A stretch of 25,138 nucleotides of DNA from Candidatus Daviesbacteria bacterium RIFCSPLOWO2_02_FULL_41_8 (GTDB lineage Bacteria; Patescibacteriota; Microgenomatia; Daviesbacterales; UBA10151), in assembly GCA_001777455.1 (NCBI GenBank), contig MFDZ01000028.1, forward strand, positions 3,932-29,069, given 5' to 3'. Positions 13,287 to 20,544 of the stretch are shown one piece after another. Positions within the stretch are counted from its first letter, which is position 1. The number at the start of each line of letters is the position of its first letter. The translations under genes were made by a program, and so were the position numbers. The notes below the pieces were generated by a model, which worked only from the letters and a program-made list of their open reading frames with translations, was not told the DNA's origin and made no database searches.

Positions 13287-14618
13287 CTATGAAACCGTCA
13301 GCTTTTGCTTTATCTCGATTAACATTCTTTGCACTTCCCTGTCCTGATTAATCATTTTTTTTATTTTGTCCCTGCCGTGCATGACTGTAGTATGATCCCT
13401 TTTGCCTAAAAATTGTCCGATCTTTTCTACAGTTAAACTTAATTGTTCGCTTAAGATAAACATGATAATATGCCTGGGCAATACCAGCTCTTTTTGTCGG
13501 TTCGCTCCGGTAATCTCTTTTTGGGTCAAGTTAAAATATTCACAGACAACTTCCAGGACTTTCTTGGGCTCAATCTTAAAACCATTGTGGGCGACAGGCT
13601 TAGCCTGCAGGTGTTGGTTAATATTTTCCGGAGTAGGAGGTAAGTTCCGGGCCTGGAGGATTTGCAGGATTCCCACCAACTGGCCTTCCAGCTCCCGGAT
13701 ATTGGTATCAAATGAGGCGGCCAGCATTTTTAAAGTCTCTTCCGGTAAGTTAACACGGTGTTCTAGGCATTTTGACCGCAAAATGGCCACCCTGGTATCA
13801 AAGTCAGGCACCTGGATATCTATCATCAGCCCTCCGGCAAAGCGAGACTTCAGTCTGTCTTCCAGTTTGGCTATTTCGTGCGGAGACCGGTCCGAAGTCA
13901 GGACAATCTGGCTGTTTTTACCGACTAATTCATTAAAAGTATGAAAAAATTCTTCCTGAGTTCCTTCCCGGCCGGAGAAAAATTGAATATCATCTATCAG
14001 TAAAACATCCGGCGAGCGGTATTTGGCGCGCAAAGCCCCCATTTTATTAGTTTGAATTGCCCCGACATAATCATTCATAAATTTCTCCGAAGGAGAATAA
14101 ATAATTTTGGCAGACGGCTTTTTAGCTAAAATAGCATTGCCAATGCCCAGCATAAGGTGTGTTTTACCGACACCAGTTCCGCCGTAGATAAATAGCGGGT
14201 TATACGAGGTACCCGGGTTTTGCACAATTGCCTGGGCCGCGGCGTAAGCTACATTATTGGATGGCCCGACCACATAATTGGCTAAGGTATATTTGGGATT
14301 TATGACAGAGGCTGTTGTCTGCTGGACAGGTTGGAAAAAATTATCTGCCTGCTCCTCTTCTGTTTTAGTTTCGGCTTCTTTCACAATAAATTCAATTTCC
14401 ACCAGCTTTCCCAAAAGCTCCTCAAAAGCTTGTTTGATAACAGGTTTAAATTTTTGATCCAGGTTTTCTTTAATAAACGCAGACGGAGTACTGATGATCA
14501 CCAGATTGCCCCCAATTGATTTTAATAGAGCCTTGATAAAGTAAGCCTTAAAGTTGTCCGGGCCAACTTGGGGTTTAATGAGTGTTAAAAATTTGTGCCA
14601 AAGGCGTAAGTTGTCCAT
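13287..14618 (-). CDS. dnaA: Chromosomal replication initiator DnaA
   Basis: A 443-residue AAA+ initiator that binds DnaA boxes and opens oriC. Domain I is at about residues 1-85. A short linker follows, then domain III with Walker A GGTGVGKT (146-153), Walker B LLIDD (206-210) and the SRFAGGL sensor-type segment near 275. Domain IV ends the protein with the DNA-binding signature around RDHTTVMHGRDKI; the usual form is DHTTVIHA, so this is a mild variant. Length is normal. The start at 14618 gives the expected N-terminus (LRLWHKFLTLIKPQVG). No Shine-Dalgarno site. A promoter whose -35 lies in a DnaA box (14670-14678) suggests self-repression. Confidence 0.98.
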   Translation of the reverse strand: MDNLRLWHKFLTLIKPQVGPDNFKAYFIKALLKSIGGNLVIISTPSAFIKENLDQKFKPVIKQAFEELLGKLVEIEFIVKEAETKTEEEQADNFFQPVQQTTASVINPKYTLANYVVGPSNNVAYAAAQAIVQNPGTSYNPLFIYGGTGVGKTHLMLGIGNAILAKKPSAKIIYSPSEKFMNDYVGAIQTNKMGALRAKYRSPDVLLIDDIQFFSGREGTQEEFFHTFNELVGKNSQIVLTSDRSPHEIAKLEDRLKSRFAGGLMIDIQVPDFDTRVAILRSKCLEHRVNLPEETLKMLAASFDTNIRELEGQLVGILQILQARNLPPTPENINQHLQAKPVAHNGFKIEPKKVLEVVCEYFNLTQKEITGANRQKELVLPRHIIMFILSEQLSLTVEKIGQFLGKRDHTTVMHGRDKIKKMINQDREVQRMLIEIKQKLTVS

Positions 14619-14647
14619 AGTTTAAGTTAACGGCAGAAAATGGCAGT

Positions 14648-14699
14648 AGAATATTTAGGAGATCTTGACTTGTCCACAAGTGAAAATCAGTTATCCACA
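14648..14699 (-). promoter_or_regulatory. dnaA promoter overlapping two DnaA boxes
   Basis: On the minus strand, -35 TGGACA (14676-14671) and -10 TATTCT (14653-14648) have a 17-base spacing. The -35 lies inside a DnaA box (TTGTCCACA, 14670-14678, plus-strand reading). A perfect box TTATCCACA is at 14691-14699. The arrangement fits autoregulation, and the boxes may also be part of the origin. Confidence 0.6.
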
Positions 14700-14767
14700 A
14701 TTTAATCTTCTGCGGCCGGCTTAGCAATATAGGTAAACTATTAAAAACTAGATCAAGTTTTAGGGAG

Positions 14768-15118
14768 TTAGTCCAATAATTTTAATCCTATTGTTGAATA
14801 AGTGGCAGTAAAATGCCGTTTCTGTTTCTTTAAGCGGCTGATTGATTTAATTGCTTGATCCATATAAACAAGTATAGCAGTAGGTTCTAAATAAGGAAAT
14901 CCAAAAACTACTGCACTGAATAATTTTTTACTTTTTTCTGTTTTAAGAAAATCTTTATCAAAGGTGAATATAATTCGATTTTCCTGAATAGCCAGCTTTT
15001 TGATGCTGATATCGGAAATTGTTTTGGCTGATCGTTGAATTCTTTTTACATCGTGATGTTTCTTTTGGAGATAAGAAACGAGTGTTGGAGGGAAATTTTC
15101 GTCAGCTAGTAATTTCAT
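14768..15118 (-). CDS. DUF5615 PIN-like toxin
   Basis: A 116-residue protein. MKLLADENFPP at the N-terminus and IIFTFDKDFL near the middle are the two acidic motifs of DUF5615 (Mut7-C / PIN-like) proteins, probable RNases that act as toxins. I place the start at the ATG at 15118 because the LADENF strand is the first strand of the fold; an open frame continues upstream but overlaps most of the antitoxin. The gene overlaps the DUF433 gene by 17 bases, a typical antitoxin-first, translationally coupled order. The C-terminus is Lys-rich. Together the two form a VapBC-like module between dnaA and rpmH, away from its usual mobile-region setting. Family is fairly certain; activity is inferred. Confidence 0.85.
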   Translation of the reverse strand: MKLLADENFPPTLVSYLQKKHHDVKRIQRSAKTISDISIKKLAIQENRIIFTFDKDFLKTEKSKKLFSAVVFGFPYLEPTAILVYMDQAIKSISRLKKQKRHFTATYSTIGLKLLD

Positions 15119-15368
15119 GCAAGGTAGTTGCGAAAGTTGCAGGATACTTGATCTTATGAGGATTTGCTTTAGCAACCAAATTGGTTGCATATTCTATGGC
15201 GACAATGACTTCGGATTTTTTAAGCTCAGGGTATTCCGCAGTAATTTCTTTTACACTCATGCCGGCTCCCAAGAAATTCATAATCAACTCCACAGAAATC
15301 CTTGTCCCCGCTATAATTGGTTTCCCGCCCAAAATCTTCGGATTTGAAACGATCATTGCTTTGGTCAT
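15102..15368 (-). CDS. DUF433 antitoxin
   Basis: An 88-residue protein. NPKILGGKPIIAGTRISVE at the N-terminus is the hallmark of DUF433, a winged-helix-like DNA-binding domain. The central GMSVKEITAEYPELKKSEVIVAI segment is the helix-turn-helix part, here named only by its ends GMSVKEI and EVIVAI. These proteins neutralise DUF5615/PIN-like toxins and repress their own promoter. The gene lies first in the pair and overlaps the toxin by 17 bases. A perfect -10 TATAAT (15380-15375) ends six bases before the ATG, so the message is probably leaderless. Confidence 0.88.
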   Translation of the reverse strand: MTKAMIVSNPKILGGKPIIAGTRISVELIMNFLGAGMSVKEITAEYPELKKSEVIVAIEYATNLVAKANPHKIKYPATFATTLHEITS

Positions 15369-15374
15369 ATACGT

Positions 15375-15380
15375 ATTATA
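15375..15380 (-). promoter_or_regulatory. -10 box of the toxin-antitoxin operon (leaderless)
   Basis: TATAAT on the minus strand with ACGTAT between it and the ATG at 15368. The -35 at 17 bases is only TTTTTA. Transcription should start at or next to the A of the ATG. Confidence 0.6.
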
Positions 15381-15604
15381 CTACAAGAGAAACTATTAAA
15401 AACTAGGTAGCTATTCATTTTTCCACCTTGGAAAGGATTCCTACATCCCCCTGGCAGCTTCGCCTTGAATTCTTAACGCGCGCAGTTCCTAAGTCAAAGA
15501 TTTTTAAAATCTCTGCACCAATTGCAGTTTATGTGAAAGAAATGATTTCGCTGCTTTTTATTGACTGATTTGTTTTGCAAGACAAATATGGTTTAATTAA
15601 ATTG

Positions 15605-16465
15605 ATGAGAGAAAAAGGTTCTGTATATAGTTTACTAATTATAGTAGGTGTGGTGTTGCTGGTAGCGGGTTACCTAATTTATCAAAAACAGCCTGGTTTG
15701 ATTCCATGGTTGGGAAGTAGGTCAGTTACAATAAACGGCCCTGCTCATACCCCTACCCCTGTTTCTACTCCGCAACCATCAAAGAGTTCCCGGGGTATTT
15801 TAAGCGATGAATGGCGGGAATATTTTATTTCCGATATATTGCCTAAATATCCGGAGTTTCAAAAGACGATTAATTCTAAAGACATTAAACGAGTGTCTCC
15901 CTTATCTTTAAAGGGGGATAACCCAGAAGCGCCTCCTTACAAAAATTGGCTAGTGGAGATAAAAACCTCGATTTCTAAATATGGCGATAATTATAATTAC
16001 TATTTAGTTACTCCGGAAATACAAAAACAGTTAATAGATCCGTTAAGCTCCATGAACGAGGGCTCTGTAACTAATTGCATGGTAGAGCATATTTATACTC
16101 CTGGTAGCGAAAGAAATTTGGGTAGAGATCTTTTGGATAAAAAAGGTTACCTTGTTTTGAGCGGAGTCTGTGATCCGCGTTTCAGTGGGAATTCAGTTTC
16201 TGTCTATAAGCTTAGTGATGCAGAAAAAGTTAAACTTGAGGATACAGGTAGTTTAATAAAATCTTATCCAACCTATTTCCCTACTAAAGACAAAAAAGGG
16301 AACACCTTAGGAAGAGTAAGGGGGGTTTATGGTGTAAACAAGCCGATACTAGTCGTAGATTACGGATATTTTAAGGATGCCATTAACAAGATTGAGGAAG
16401 TACAGGACACAGCTTATTTTGATTTACAAACAGGACAACTGAAACAAGTTGTTAAATTTAATTAG
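15605..16465 (+). CDS. Hypothetical signal-anchored extracytoplasmic protein
   Basis: About 286 residues, family not recognised. Residues 5-26 form one hydrophobic helix (SLLIIVGVVLLVAGYLIY), followed by a Pro/Thr linker to about residue 60, so the remaining domain is probably outside the membrane. That domain is mixed alpha/beta with many Tyr and Lys and two Cys (near TNCMVEH and SGVCDPR) that could form a disulfide. The end (TAYFDLQTGQLKQVVKF) reads like a beta strand pair. I prefer ATG at 15605: an upstream TTG at 15575 lies inside a likely promoter (TTGACT near 15561, AAATAT 17 bases later). The gene separates the toxin-antitoxin pair from rpmH, placing it on the origin side. No function can be given. 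Confidence 0.78.
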   Translation: MREKGSVYSLLIIVGVVLLVAGYLIYQKQPGLIPWLGSRSVTINGPAHTPTPVSTPQPSKSSRGILSDEWREYFISDILPKYPEFQKTINSKDIKRVSPLSLKGDNPEAPPYKNWLVEIKTSISKYGDNYNYYLVTPEIQKQLIDPLSSMNEGSVTNCMVEHIYTPGSERNLGRDLLDKKGYLVLSGVCDPRFSGNSVSVYKLSDAEKVKLEDTGSLIKSYPTYFPTKDKKGNTLGRVRGVYGVNKPILVVDYGYFKDAINKIEEVQDTAYFDLQTGQLKQVVKFN

Positions 16466-16498
16466 TAAACCTATTATTCAAACCTTCGCAAGAGCCTA

Positions 16499-16527
16499 TT
16501 GTATTCAGAGGCTATATTTTGTAAAAT
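16499..16527 (+). promoter_or_regulatory. Promoter of the rpmH operon (leaderless)
   Basis: -35 TTGTAT (16499-16504), 17-base spacer, -10 TAAAAT (16522-16527), then CAACAC and the rpmH ATG. The distance from the -10 to the ATG is six bases, so transcription should begin at the start codon. Confidence 0.65.
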
Positions 16528-16533
16528 CAACAC

Positions 16534-16671
16534 ATGCCGAAGAGGACATATCAACCAAAGAAATTAAAAAGAGCGAAGAAGCATGGCTTTATGGCCAGAA
16601 CCGCCACTGCCGGTGGCCGAAAAGTTTTAAAAAGAAGAAGAGCGCAAGGCAGAGTCAAACTGACAGTATAG
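16534..16671 (+). CDS. rpmH: 50S ribosomal protein bL34
   Basis: A 45-residue, very basic protein. [19 protein letters not shown] followed by [17 protein letters not shown] is the classical bL34 sequence, with the GF-x-x-R and GRKVLxxRR motifs intact. It binds 23S rRNA in the large subunit. It heads the conserved rpmH-rnpA-yidD-yidC-khpB block found beside the origin in many bacteria. The ATG follows a -10 box by six bases without a leader. The gene is shorter than most gene-finding cut-offs and could be missed. Confidence 0.97.
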   Translation: MPKRTYQPKKLKRAKKHGFMARTATAGGRKVLKRRRAQGRVKLTV

Positions 16672-16715
16672 GTACTTGCATTCGCAAGAGATTCTTCGCT
16701 TCGCTCAGAATGACA
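16672..16715. repeat. REP-like dispersed repeat, short copy
   Basis: TTGCATTCGCAAGAG, then ATTCTTCGCTTCGCTCAGAATGACA in blocks; only CTTCGCTTCGCTCAGAATGA is quoted. It shares TCAGAATGACA with 13192-13284. It fills the rpmH-rnpA gap and creates an apparent upstream extension of rnpA. Confidence 0.6.
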
Positions 16716-16720
16716 AGAGC

Positions 16721-17056
16721 ATGCTTTCCAAAGATAAACGGCTTAATTTAAAAAAAGACTTCAAATGGGCCGCCAGTGGCAAAAAATTGGAAACCAAGCA
16801 CTTAAAGCTTTTTGTTAAACCGGGTGATAATGAGTTGCCCCGGGTTGGAATAGCTGTTTCCGGTAAGTCTTTTAAAAAGGCTGTGGAGCGCAACCGGGCC
16901 AGAAGGTTAACTTCCACGGCTTTTGAAGCGTTATATTCTTCTCTTCCGGAAAGGGTAAATATATTAGTCCTTCCCAAAGCCGGCGTAACTAGTGTAAAAT
17001 CATCAGATCTGCTTTTAGACTTGGAAGAAGGATTGAAAAAAGAGAAGATATTGTAG
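16721..17056 (+). CDS. rnpA: Ribonuclease P protein component
   Basis: A 111-residue basic protein that partners RNase P RNA in maturing tRNA 5' ends. The start MLSKDKRLNLKKDFKW is typical, and VERNRARR (about 55-62) is the family's RNA-binding signature, normally RNR-x-KRR. PRVGIAVSGKSFKKAV precedes it as expected. I start at ATG 16721; in-frame codons upstream come from a repeat. It lies 49 bases after rpmH in the normal order. The RNase P RNA gene itself is not in the window. Confidence 0.95.
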   Translation: MLSKDKRLNLKKDFKWAASGKKLETKHLKLFVKPGDNELPRVGIAVSGKSFKKAVERNRARRLTSTAFEALYSSLPERVNILVLPKAGVTSVKSSDLLLDLEEGLKKEKIL

Positions 17057-17128
17057 TCTTTGAGGAGAGGTTCTCCACTGCGGTCGAACGATAAGTAATT
17101 ATTCTTCGAGCGAAGTCGAGAAGTACAT
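17057..17128. repeat. Dispersed repeat ending GAGAAGTACAT, copy 1
   Basis: TTCTTCGAGCGAAG and GAGAAGTACAT occur here and, slightly changed, at 23428-23500, in both cases just before a start codon. The 5' part (GGTTCTCC, GGTCGAACGATAA) is the rough mirror of the 3' part. Confidence 0.6.
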
Positions 17129-17137
17129 CTGAAAAAT

Positions 17138-17338
17138 ATGAAAAATTTATTAATTACTCTATTAAATTTCTATCAAACCTATTTATCTTTTGATAAGGGC
17201 GCCTTGGCAATCTTTGCCCCGGGCGGAGCATGCAGGTATAGTCCCTCTTGTTCCGAATATACCAAAGAACAGATTAGGGAATTTGGGGTATTTAGGGGGA
17301 CTTGGTTAGGGTTGAAAAGAATCTGGAGGTGCAAATGA
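17138..17338 (+). CDS. yidD: Membrane protein insertion efficiency factor YidD
   Basis: A 66-residue protein with the family core [18 protein letters not shown] (about 30-47) including three Cys, and [13 protein letters not shown] at the end. YidD is a small, amphipathic, membrane-associated helper of YidC-dependent insertion. It lies in the usual place between rnpA and yidC. Its last codons contain GGAGG, the Shine-Dalgarno site of yidC, and its TGA overlaps the yidC start as ATGA. Confidence 0.95.
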   Translation: MKNLLITLLNFYQTYLSFDKGALAIFAPGGACRYSPSCSEYTKEQIREFGVFRGTWLGLKRIWRCK

Positions 17339-18177
17339 GTGCCATAATCGGCATTTTTGATTTAATATTTTTTGCTCCCGTCGTTAATATTCTGGTACTA
17401 ATTTATCAGGGTCTTTCGGCTGTTCATATCCCGGGAACATTAGGCTTTTCCATACTGATTTTGACGGTTTTAATAAGATTTTTAGTATGGCCTTTTATGA
17501 CTTCTCAAATTAAAGCTACTAAAAAAATGGCCGATTTAAAGCCGCATTTAAATGCTTTAAAAGAAAAACATAAAGGTGACAAACAAGCCTTTGCCGGTGC
17601 CCAGATGGCGCTTTATAAAGAACACGGGGTCAATCCGGCCGGCGGTTGCCTGCCGGCCCTGATACAGATTCCGATTTTTATTGCGCTATACCAAGCAATT
17701 ATTAATATATTACCCGGCGCGGGCGGTCACATTGATAAAATAAACTCACTATTATATTTTCCGCAATTTAAACTCCCATCTACCATAGATCCCAATTTTT
17801 TCGGTCTTAATTTAGGCGCTAAACCTTCGGAGTTTGGAAGCCTGGGGATTGGCCTGCTATTAATCCCACTTTTAACAGCGGCCTTAACTTTTGTTCAATC
17901 TAAAATGACCTTGCCGAAACCGGTTAAAACCTATCCCTCTGATTCACCGAAAGAGAAAAAAGAAAAAGAAGGTTTGGAAGAGAGTATGGGTCAGGTTCAA
18001 TCTCAGATGGTGTATTTGATGCCGGTAATGATTGGCTTTTTTGCCTATCAGTTTCCGGTCGGGCTTGCAATTTATTGGAATGCATATACAATACTGGGAA
18101 TAATTCAACAGCACCGGATATCCGGCTGGGGAGGATTAAGCGACATAGTCGCTAAGTTAGGAGTTCGTAGTTCATAG
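17335..18177 (+). CDS. yidC: Membrane protein insertase YidC
   Basis: A 280-residue Oxa1/YidC insertase of the short form, without the large periplasmic domain of Gram-negative YidC. About five membrane helices are visible (roughly 8-30, 33-55, 105-122, 155-175, 210-245). The functional Arg in the first core helix is Arg48 (VLIRFLVWP). A charged cytoplasmic hairpin (about 60-85) follows. The start at 17335 is supported by GGAGG five bases upstream and the ATGA overlap with yidD; an upstream in-frame start would run deep into yidD. The last residues (VRSS) and the TAG are encoded by a TTCGTAGT-type repeat, so the tail may be repeat-derived. Confidence 0.95.
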   Translation: MSAIIGIFDLIFFAPVVNILVLIYQGLSAVHIPGTLGFSILILTVLIRFLVWPFMTSQIKATKKMADLKPHLNALKEKHKGDKQAFAGAQMALYKEHGVNPAGGCLPALIQIPIFIALYQAIINILPGAGGHIDKINSLLYFPQFKLPSTIDPNFFGLNLGAKPSEFGSLGIGLLLIPLLTAALTFVQSKMTLPKPVKTYPSDSPKEKKEKEGLEESMGQVQSQMVYLMPVMIGFFAYQFPVGLAIYWNAYTILGIIQQHRISGWGGLSDIVAKLGVRSS

Positions 18178-18226
18178 TTCGTAGTAATTTTTCTACTAAC
18201 TAATAACTCATAACTGATTACTAATT
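18162..18226. repeat. Quasi-palindromic TTCGTAGT repeat between yidC and khpB
   Basis: One half is TTCGTAGT-rich (18165-18186) and the other ACTAA-rich (18195-18226), so the transcript could fold back on itself. The first half contains the yidC stop; the second half ends at the khpB start in ACTAATTATG. Confidence 0.7.
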
Positions 18227-18700
18227 ATGGAAGAACAATTAGGTGAAGTACTGGATAACTTATTAGGCATGCTCCTTTTGGAGGGGAGCTATGACATAGA
18301 GGAGACTGAAGAGAGCTTTAATGTTTCAATAGAGACAAAGGATGCCGGCCGGTTAATCGGGGCCAGGGGTGAATCGCTGGATGGTTTGCAGCTTCTGGTG
18401 AATCAAATGGTGTCCCGGAAAATGGGAGGAGCAGGGCTTGCCCTGAGTGGAGCCGAAGGGTATAAAAGAGTGATTATTGATGTGGAGGGTTGGAGAAAAC
18501 AAAAAGAAGAAGAACTGGCAAAAAGCGCCGAAAGTTGGGGTAAACAAGTTTTGGAAACCAAGCAACCCATGGATTTGGAGCCGCAATCCCCCTGGCAGAG
18601 AAGAATTGTGCACATGACAATTTCCGAGATGGATGGAGTGGAGTCTGAGAGTGCGGGTGAGGGCCGGGATCGGCATATTGTGATAAAGCCCGTTAAATAA
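18227..18700 (+). CDS. khpB: RNA-binding protein KhpB (Jag/EloR), KH and R3H domains
   Basis: A 157-residue protein. Residues 1-35 are a short acidic helical region, without the long Jag-N domain. A KH domain follows with GXXG loop LIGARGESL (44-52). Residues 90-155 are the R3H domain, ending SPWQRRIVHMTI and GRDRHIVIKP. KhpB pairs with KhpA to bind RNA and in Gram-positive bacteria links to cell elongation and wall synthesis. It follows yidC as in most bacteria. A stretch near residues 65-75 (GGAGLALSGAEG) is longer and more Gly/Ala-rich than usual. Confidence 0.93.
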   Translation: MEEQLGEVLDNLLGMLLLEGSYDIEETEESFNVSIETKDAGRLIGARGESLDGLQLLVNQMVSRKMGGAGLALSGAEGYKRVIIDVEGWRKQKEEELAKSAESWGKQVLETKQPMDLEPQSPWQRRIVHMTISEMDGVESESAGEGRDRHIVIKPVK

Positions 18701-18710
18701 TTCTTCATGC

Positions 18711-18716
18711 TAAAAT
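18711..18716 (+). promoter_or_regulatory. Extended -10 promoter of the flippase gene (leaderless)
   Basis: TG, one base, then TAAAAT, with AGCTT before the GTG at 18722. No good -35 exists, but the TG extension can compensate. Confidence 0.5.
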
Positions 18717-18721
18717 AGCTT

Positions 18722-19939
18722 GTGAGCCTTTTCTCTAAAATTTTTCAACAAACTTCCTGGCAGGTTTTGGGTAAGATTATCACTTCCCTGTCCACTTTTA
18801 TTATCTTGGGGCTGGTTGCCAGAAATTACGGTAAAGAAGGCACCGGGATTTTTACTTTGGCACTCACCTATCTTTCAATGTTTTATATTTTGGCGGATTT
18901 TGGGTTTAATGCACACGTCTTGAGAAGAGTCGAGAGTCTAGAGTCAAGAGTCAAGGGGGAATGGAATAAGTTATTAGGAACAAGGATACTTTGGTCAGTT
19001 CTGCTGGTGGTGCTGGCTGTTGGAATGCTTCCCTTTTGGCCGTTTAGTACAGAGTTATTTACTAAAGCTGTCCTTTTTGGCGGTTTGACAATTATTGCTT
19101 CTTCGGTTTTTACCACCGCTAATTTAATCTTCCAAAGCAAATTAAGATACGACTTGTCAGTTTTATCTTCCGGTTTCGGTACCCTGGTTGGTTTGGCTGT
19201 TTTTGTTTTATTATCAGTTTCCGAATCCCCTATCCCGTTTTTGGTTCTCGCCCATTTTATTAGTTGGATTTTCATTGCACTGGCCGCCGTTTTCTTGATA
19301 AGAAAACTTATCCTTAATGTTATCCCGATATTCGATATGCGATACACCCTAAACTTATTTAAGGACTCCTGGCCCATTGCCGCCACTCTGGCGCTAAATG
19401 TCATCTATTTTAGAGCAGACGCTTTTATGATTGCCTATTTTAAATCAATGGCTGATGCCGGAGTTTACAATGTGGCTTACTCAGTTTTTCAATCCGCCCT
19501 GGTCCTGCCGACTTTTATTATGAACTCTTATTATCCAATGATGCTTAAAACTTTTAAGGGGGTGAAATTTGTGGTGACCGGCCTTTTAGTGTTGTCGTTT
19601 TTCGGGCCTTTAGCAACTATCTTTCTTGCGCCTGGTATTATTCAAATTTTAACCGGAGGAAACTTTGGCGGTTCGGTAACATCACTGCAAATTCTATCTT
19701 TAGGTTTTCCGGCTTTTTTTGTGTCATCCCTTTTGATGTGGATTTTGGTTGCCACGGGGCGGTATAAGAGTATGTTTCTCATTTACACATCCGGGTTGAT
19801 TTTAAACCTGATTTTAAACTTTGTTTATATTCCCAAATATTCTTATATCGGCGCTTCCTGGACTACGGTAATCTCTGAGTATTTCATTTTGGGGATGCAG
19901 GTTGTAGTATTATTGTTTGTTAAAGTAAACAGACGATAG
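18722..19939 (+). CDS. Oligosaccharide flippase (Wzx/MurJ-like, MOP superfamily)
   Basis: A 405-residue membrane protein with about twelve helices, typical of polysaccharide-biosynthesis flippases. These move lipid-linked sugar units across the membrane for surface polymers. LVARNYGKEGTGIFTLALTY near the N-terminus and the loop ADFGFNAHVLRRV are common in the family. The GTG start follows a -10 box by five bases. Oddity: residues around 72-82 (ESLESRVKG) are encoded by a 16-bp piece identical to the intergenic repeat at 3297-3312. They fall in a loop between helices, where an insertion is tolerable. The stop lies in another repeat (GATAGACGATAG). It may be wall, capsule or glycan related; the exact substrate is unknown. 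Confidence 0.9.
   Translation: MSLFSKIFQQTSWQVLGKIITSLSTFIILGLVARNYGKEGTGIFTLALTYLSMFYILADFGFNAHVLRRVESLESRVKGEWNKLLGTRILWSVLLVVLAVGMLPFWPFSTELFTKAVLFGGLTIIASSVFTTANLIFQSKLRYDLSVLSSGFGTLVGLAVFVLLSVSESPIPFLVLAHFISWIFIALAAVFLIRKLILNVIPIFDMRYTLNLFKDSWPIAATLALNVIYFRADAFMIAYFKSMADAGVYNVAYSVFQSALVLPTFIMNSYYPMMLKTFKGVKFVVTGLLVLSFFGPLATIFLAPGIIQILTGGNFGGSVTSLQILSLGFPAFFVSSLLMWILVATGRYKSMFLIYTSGLILNLILNFVYIPKYSYIGASWTTVISEYFILGMQVVVLLFVKVNRR
18937..18952. repeat. Intergenic-type repeat inside the flippase gene
   Basis: TCTAGAGTCAAGAGTC, identical to 3297-3312. It is in frame and adds charged residues to a loop. Confidence 0.85.
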
Positions 19940-20052
19940 ACGATAGAAAGTGGATGATAGATTCTTGAAGATAGATGGTGGATGGTAGAAATTATCTATT
20001 TTCAATCCACCATTTTCAAAATACTATCTTCTATATTCCATCATCTATTGTC
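19932..20052. repeat. Long imperfect palindrome of GATAG/CTATC low-complexity units
   Basis: The outer arms GACGATAGA and TCTATTGTC pair with one wobble, and the inner arms GGTGGAT (19977-19983) and ATCCACC (20005-20011) pair perfectly. The left half contains the flippase stop; the right half ends just before the RNase H start. It fills the gap. Confidence 0.7.
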
Positions 20053-20060
20053 ATGTATCT

Positions 20061-20468
20061 ATGAAACTAATTATTTTTACAGACGGAGCTTCCCGCGGCA
20101 ACCCCGGTCATGCCAGCTACGGTTTTACTATTTCTGACGGGAATAAAAAACTGCTTTATGAAGAAGGCAAATATATTGGTATTACCACCAATAACGTAGC
20201 CGAATATACTGCAGTTTTAGAGGCCCTAAAATATATTAAGAGGAGGTATGGCAGCCAAGCCTTACAAATAGAACTTTATGCGGATTCCAAGCTGGTTATA
20301 GAACAATTATCCGGTCGGTTTAAAATGAAAAGCCCGCACCTTAAACCAATTTTTGAACAAATTAAAATCCTGGCAATGGAACTGGGCGGAGTGGTTCATA
20401 CTCATATTCCGAGAGAACAAAATAGTGATGCCGACAGGTTGGCAAACCTCGCCCTCGATTCCCGCTAA
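20061..20468 (+). CDS. rnhA: Ribonuclease HI family protein
   Basis: A 135-residue RNase H fold. The four acidic metal-binding residues are visible: Asp8 in FTDGASRGNPG, Glu48 in NNVAEYT, Asp75 in LYADSKLV and Asp125 in SDADRLAN. It cuts the RNA strand of RNA-DNA hybrids, for example in R-loops and primers. The sequence is nearer the short YpdQ/Rv2228c-type group (GNPG, TTNNVAEY) than E. coli RnhA and lacks the basic handle region. The ATG has no Shine-Dalgarno site and follows a palindromic repeat. Confidence 0.95.
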   Translation: MKLIIFTDGASRGNPGHASYGFTISDGNKKLLYEEGKYIGITTNNVAEYTAVLEALKYIKRRYGSQALQIELYADSKLVIEQLSGRFKMKSPHLKPIFEQIKILAMELGGVVHTHIPREQNSDADRLANLALDSR

Positions 20469-20491
20469 TTATTTATCCCGTGTGACATAGA

Positions 20492-20538
20492 TTGTCCCGT
20501 TTGAGCACTCTTGCAATTTGTATTTAGCGTGCTACGAT
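20492..20538 (+). promoter_or_regulatory. Promoter of the SDR-DUF4012 gene with upstream motif (leaderless)
   Basis: -35 TTGCAA (20511-20516), 16-base spacer, -10 TACGAT (20533-20538), then six bases to GTG at 20545. TTGTCCCG (20492-20499) and TTTGAGC (20500-20506) precede it, as they do at the T4SS promoter. Confidence 0.6.
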
Positions 20539-20544
20539 TTACGC

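Noticed and set aside
15369..15604. Possible small RNA or gene between the toxin-antitoxin pair and the anchored protein
   Set aside because: Apart from promoter-like elements and a short AAGATTTTTAAAATCTC palindrome I see no conserved structure or coding frame.
16676..16720. Upstream extension of rnpA from TTG
   Set aside because: The sequence is a REP-like repeat, and MLSKDKRL at 16721 is the usual RnpA start.
20518..20544. TTG start for the SDR-DUF4012 gene
   Set aside because: The codon lies between the likely -35 and -10 boxes; GTG at 20545 fits the promoter and the other leaderless starts.
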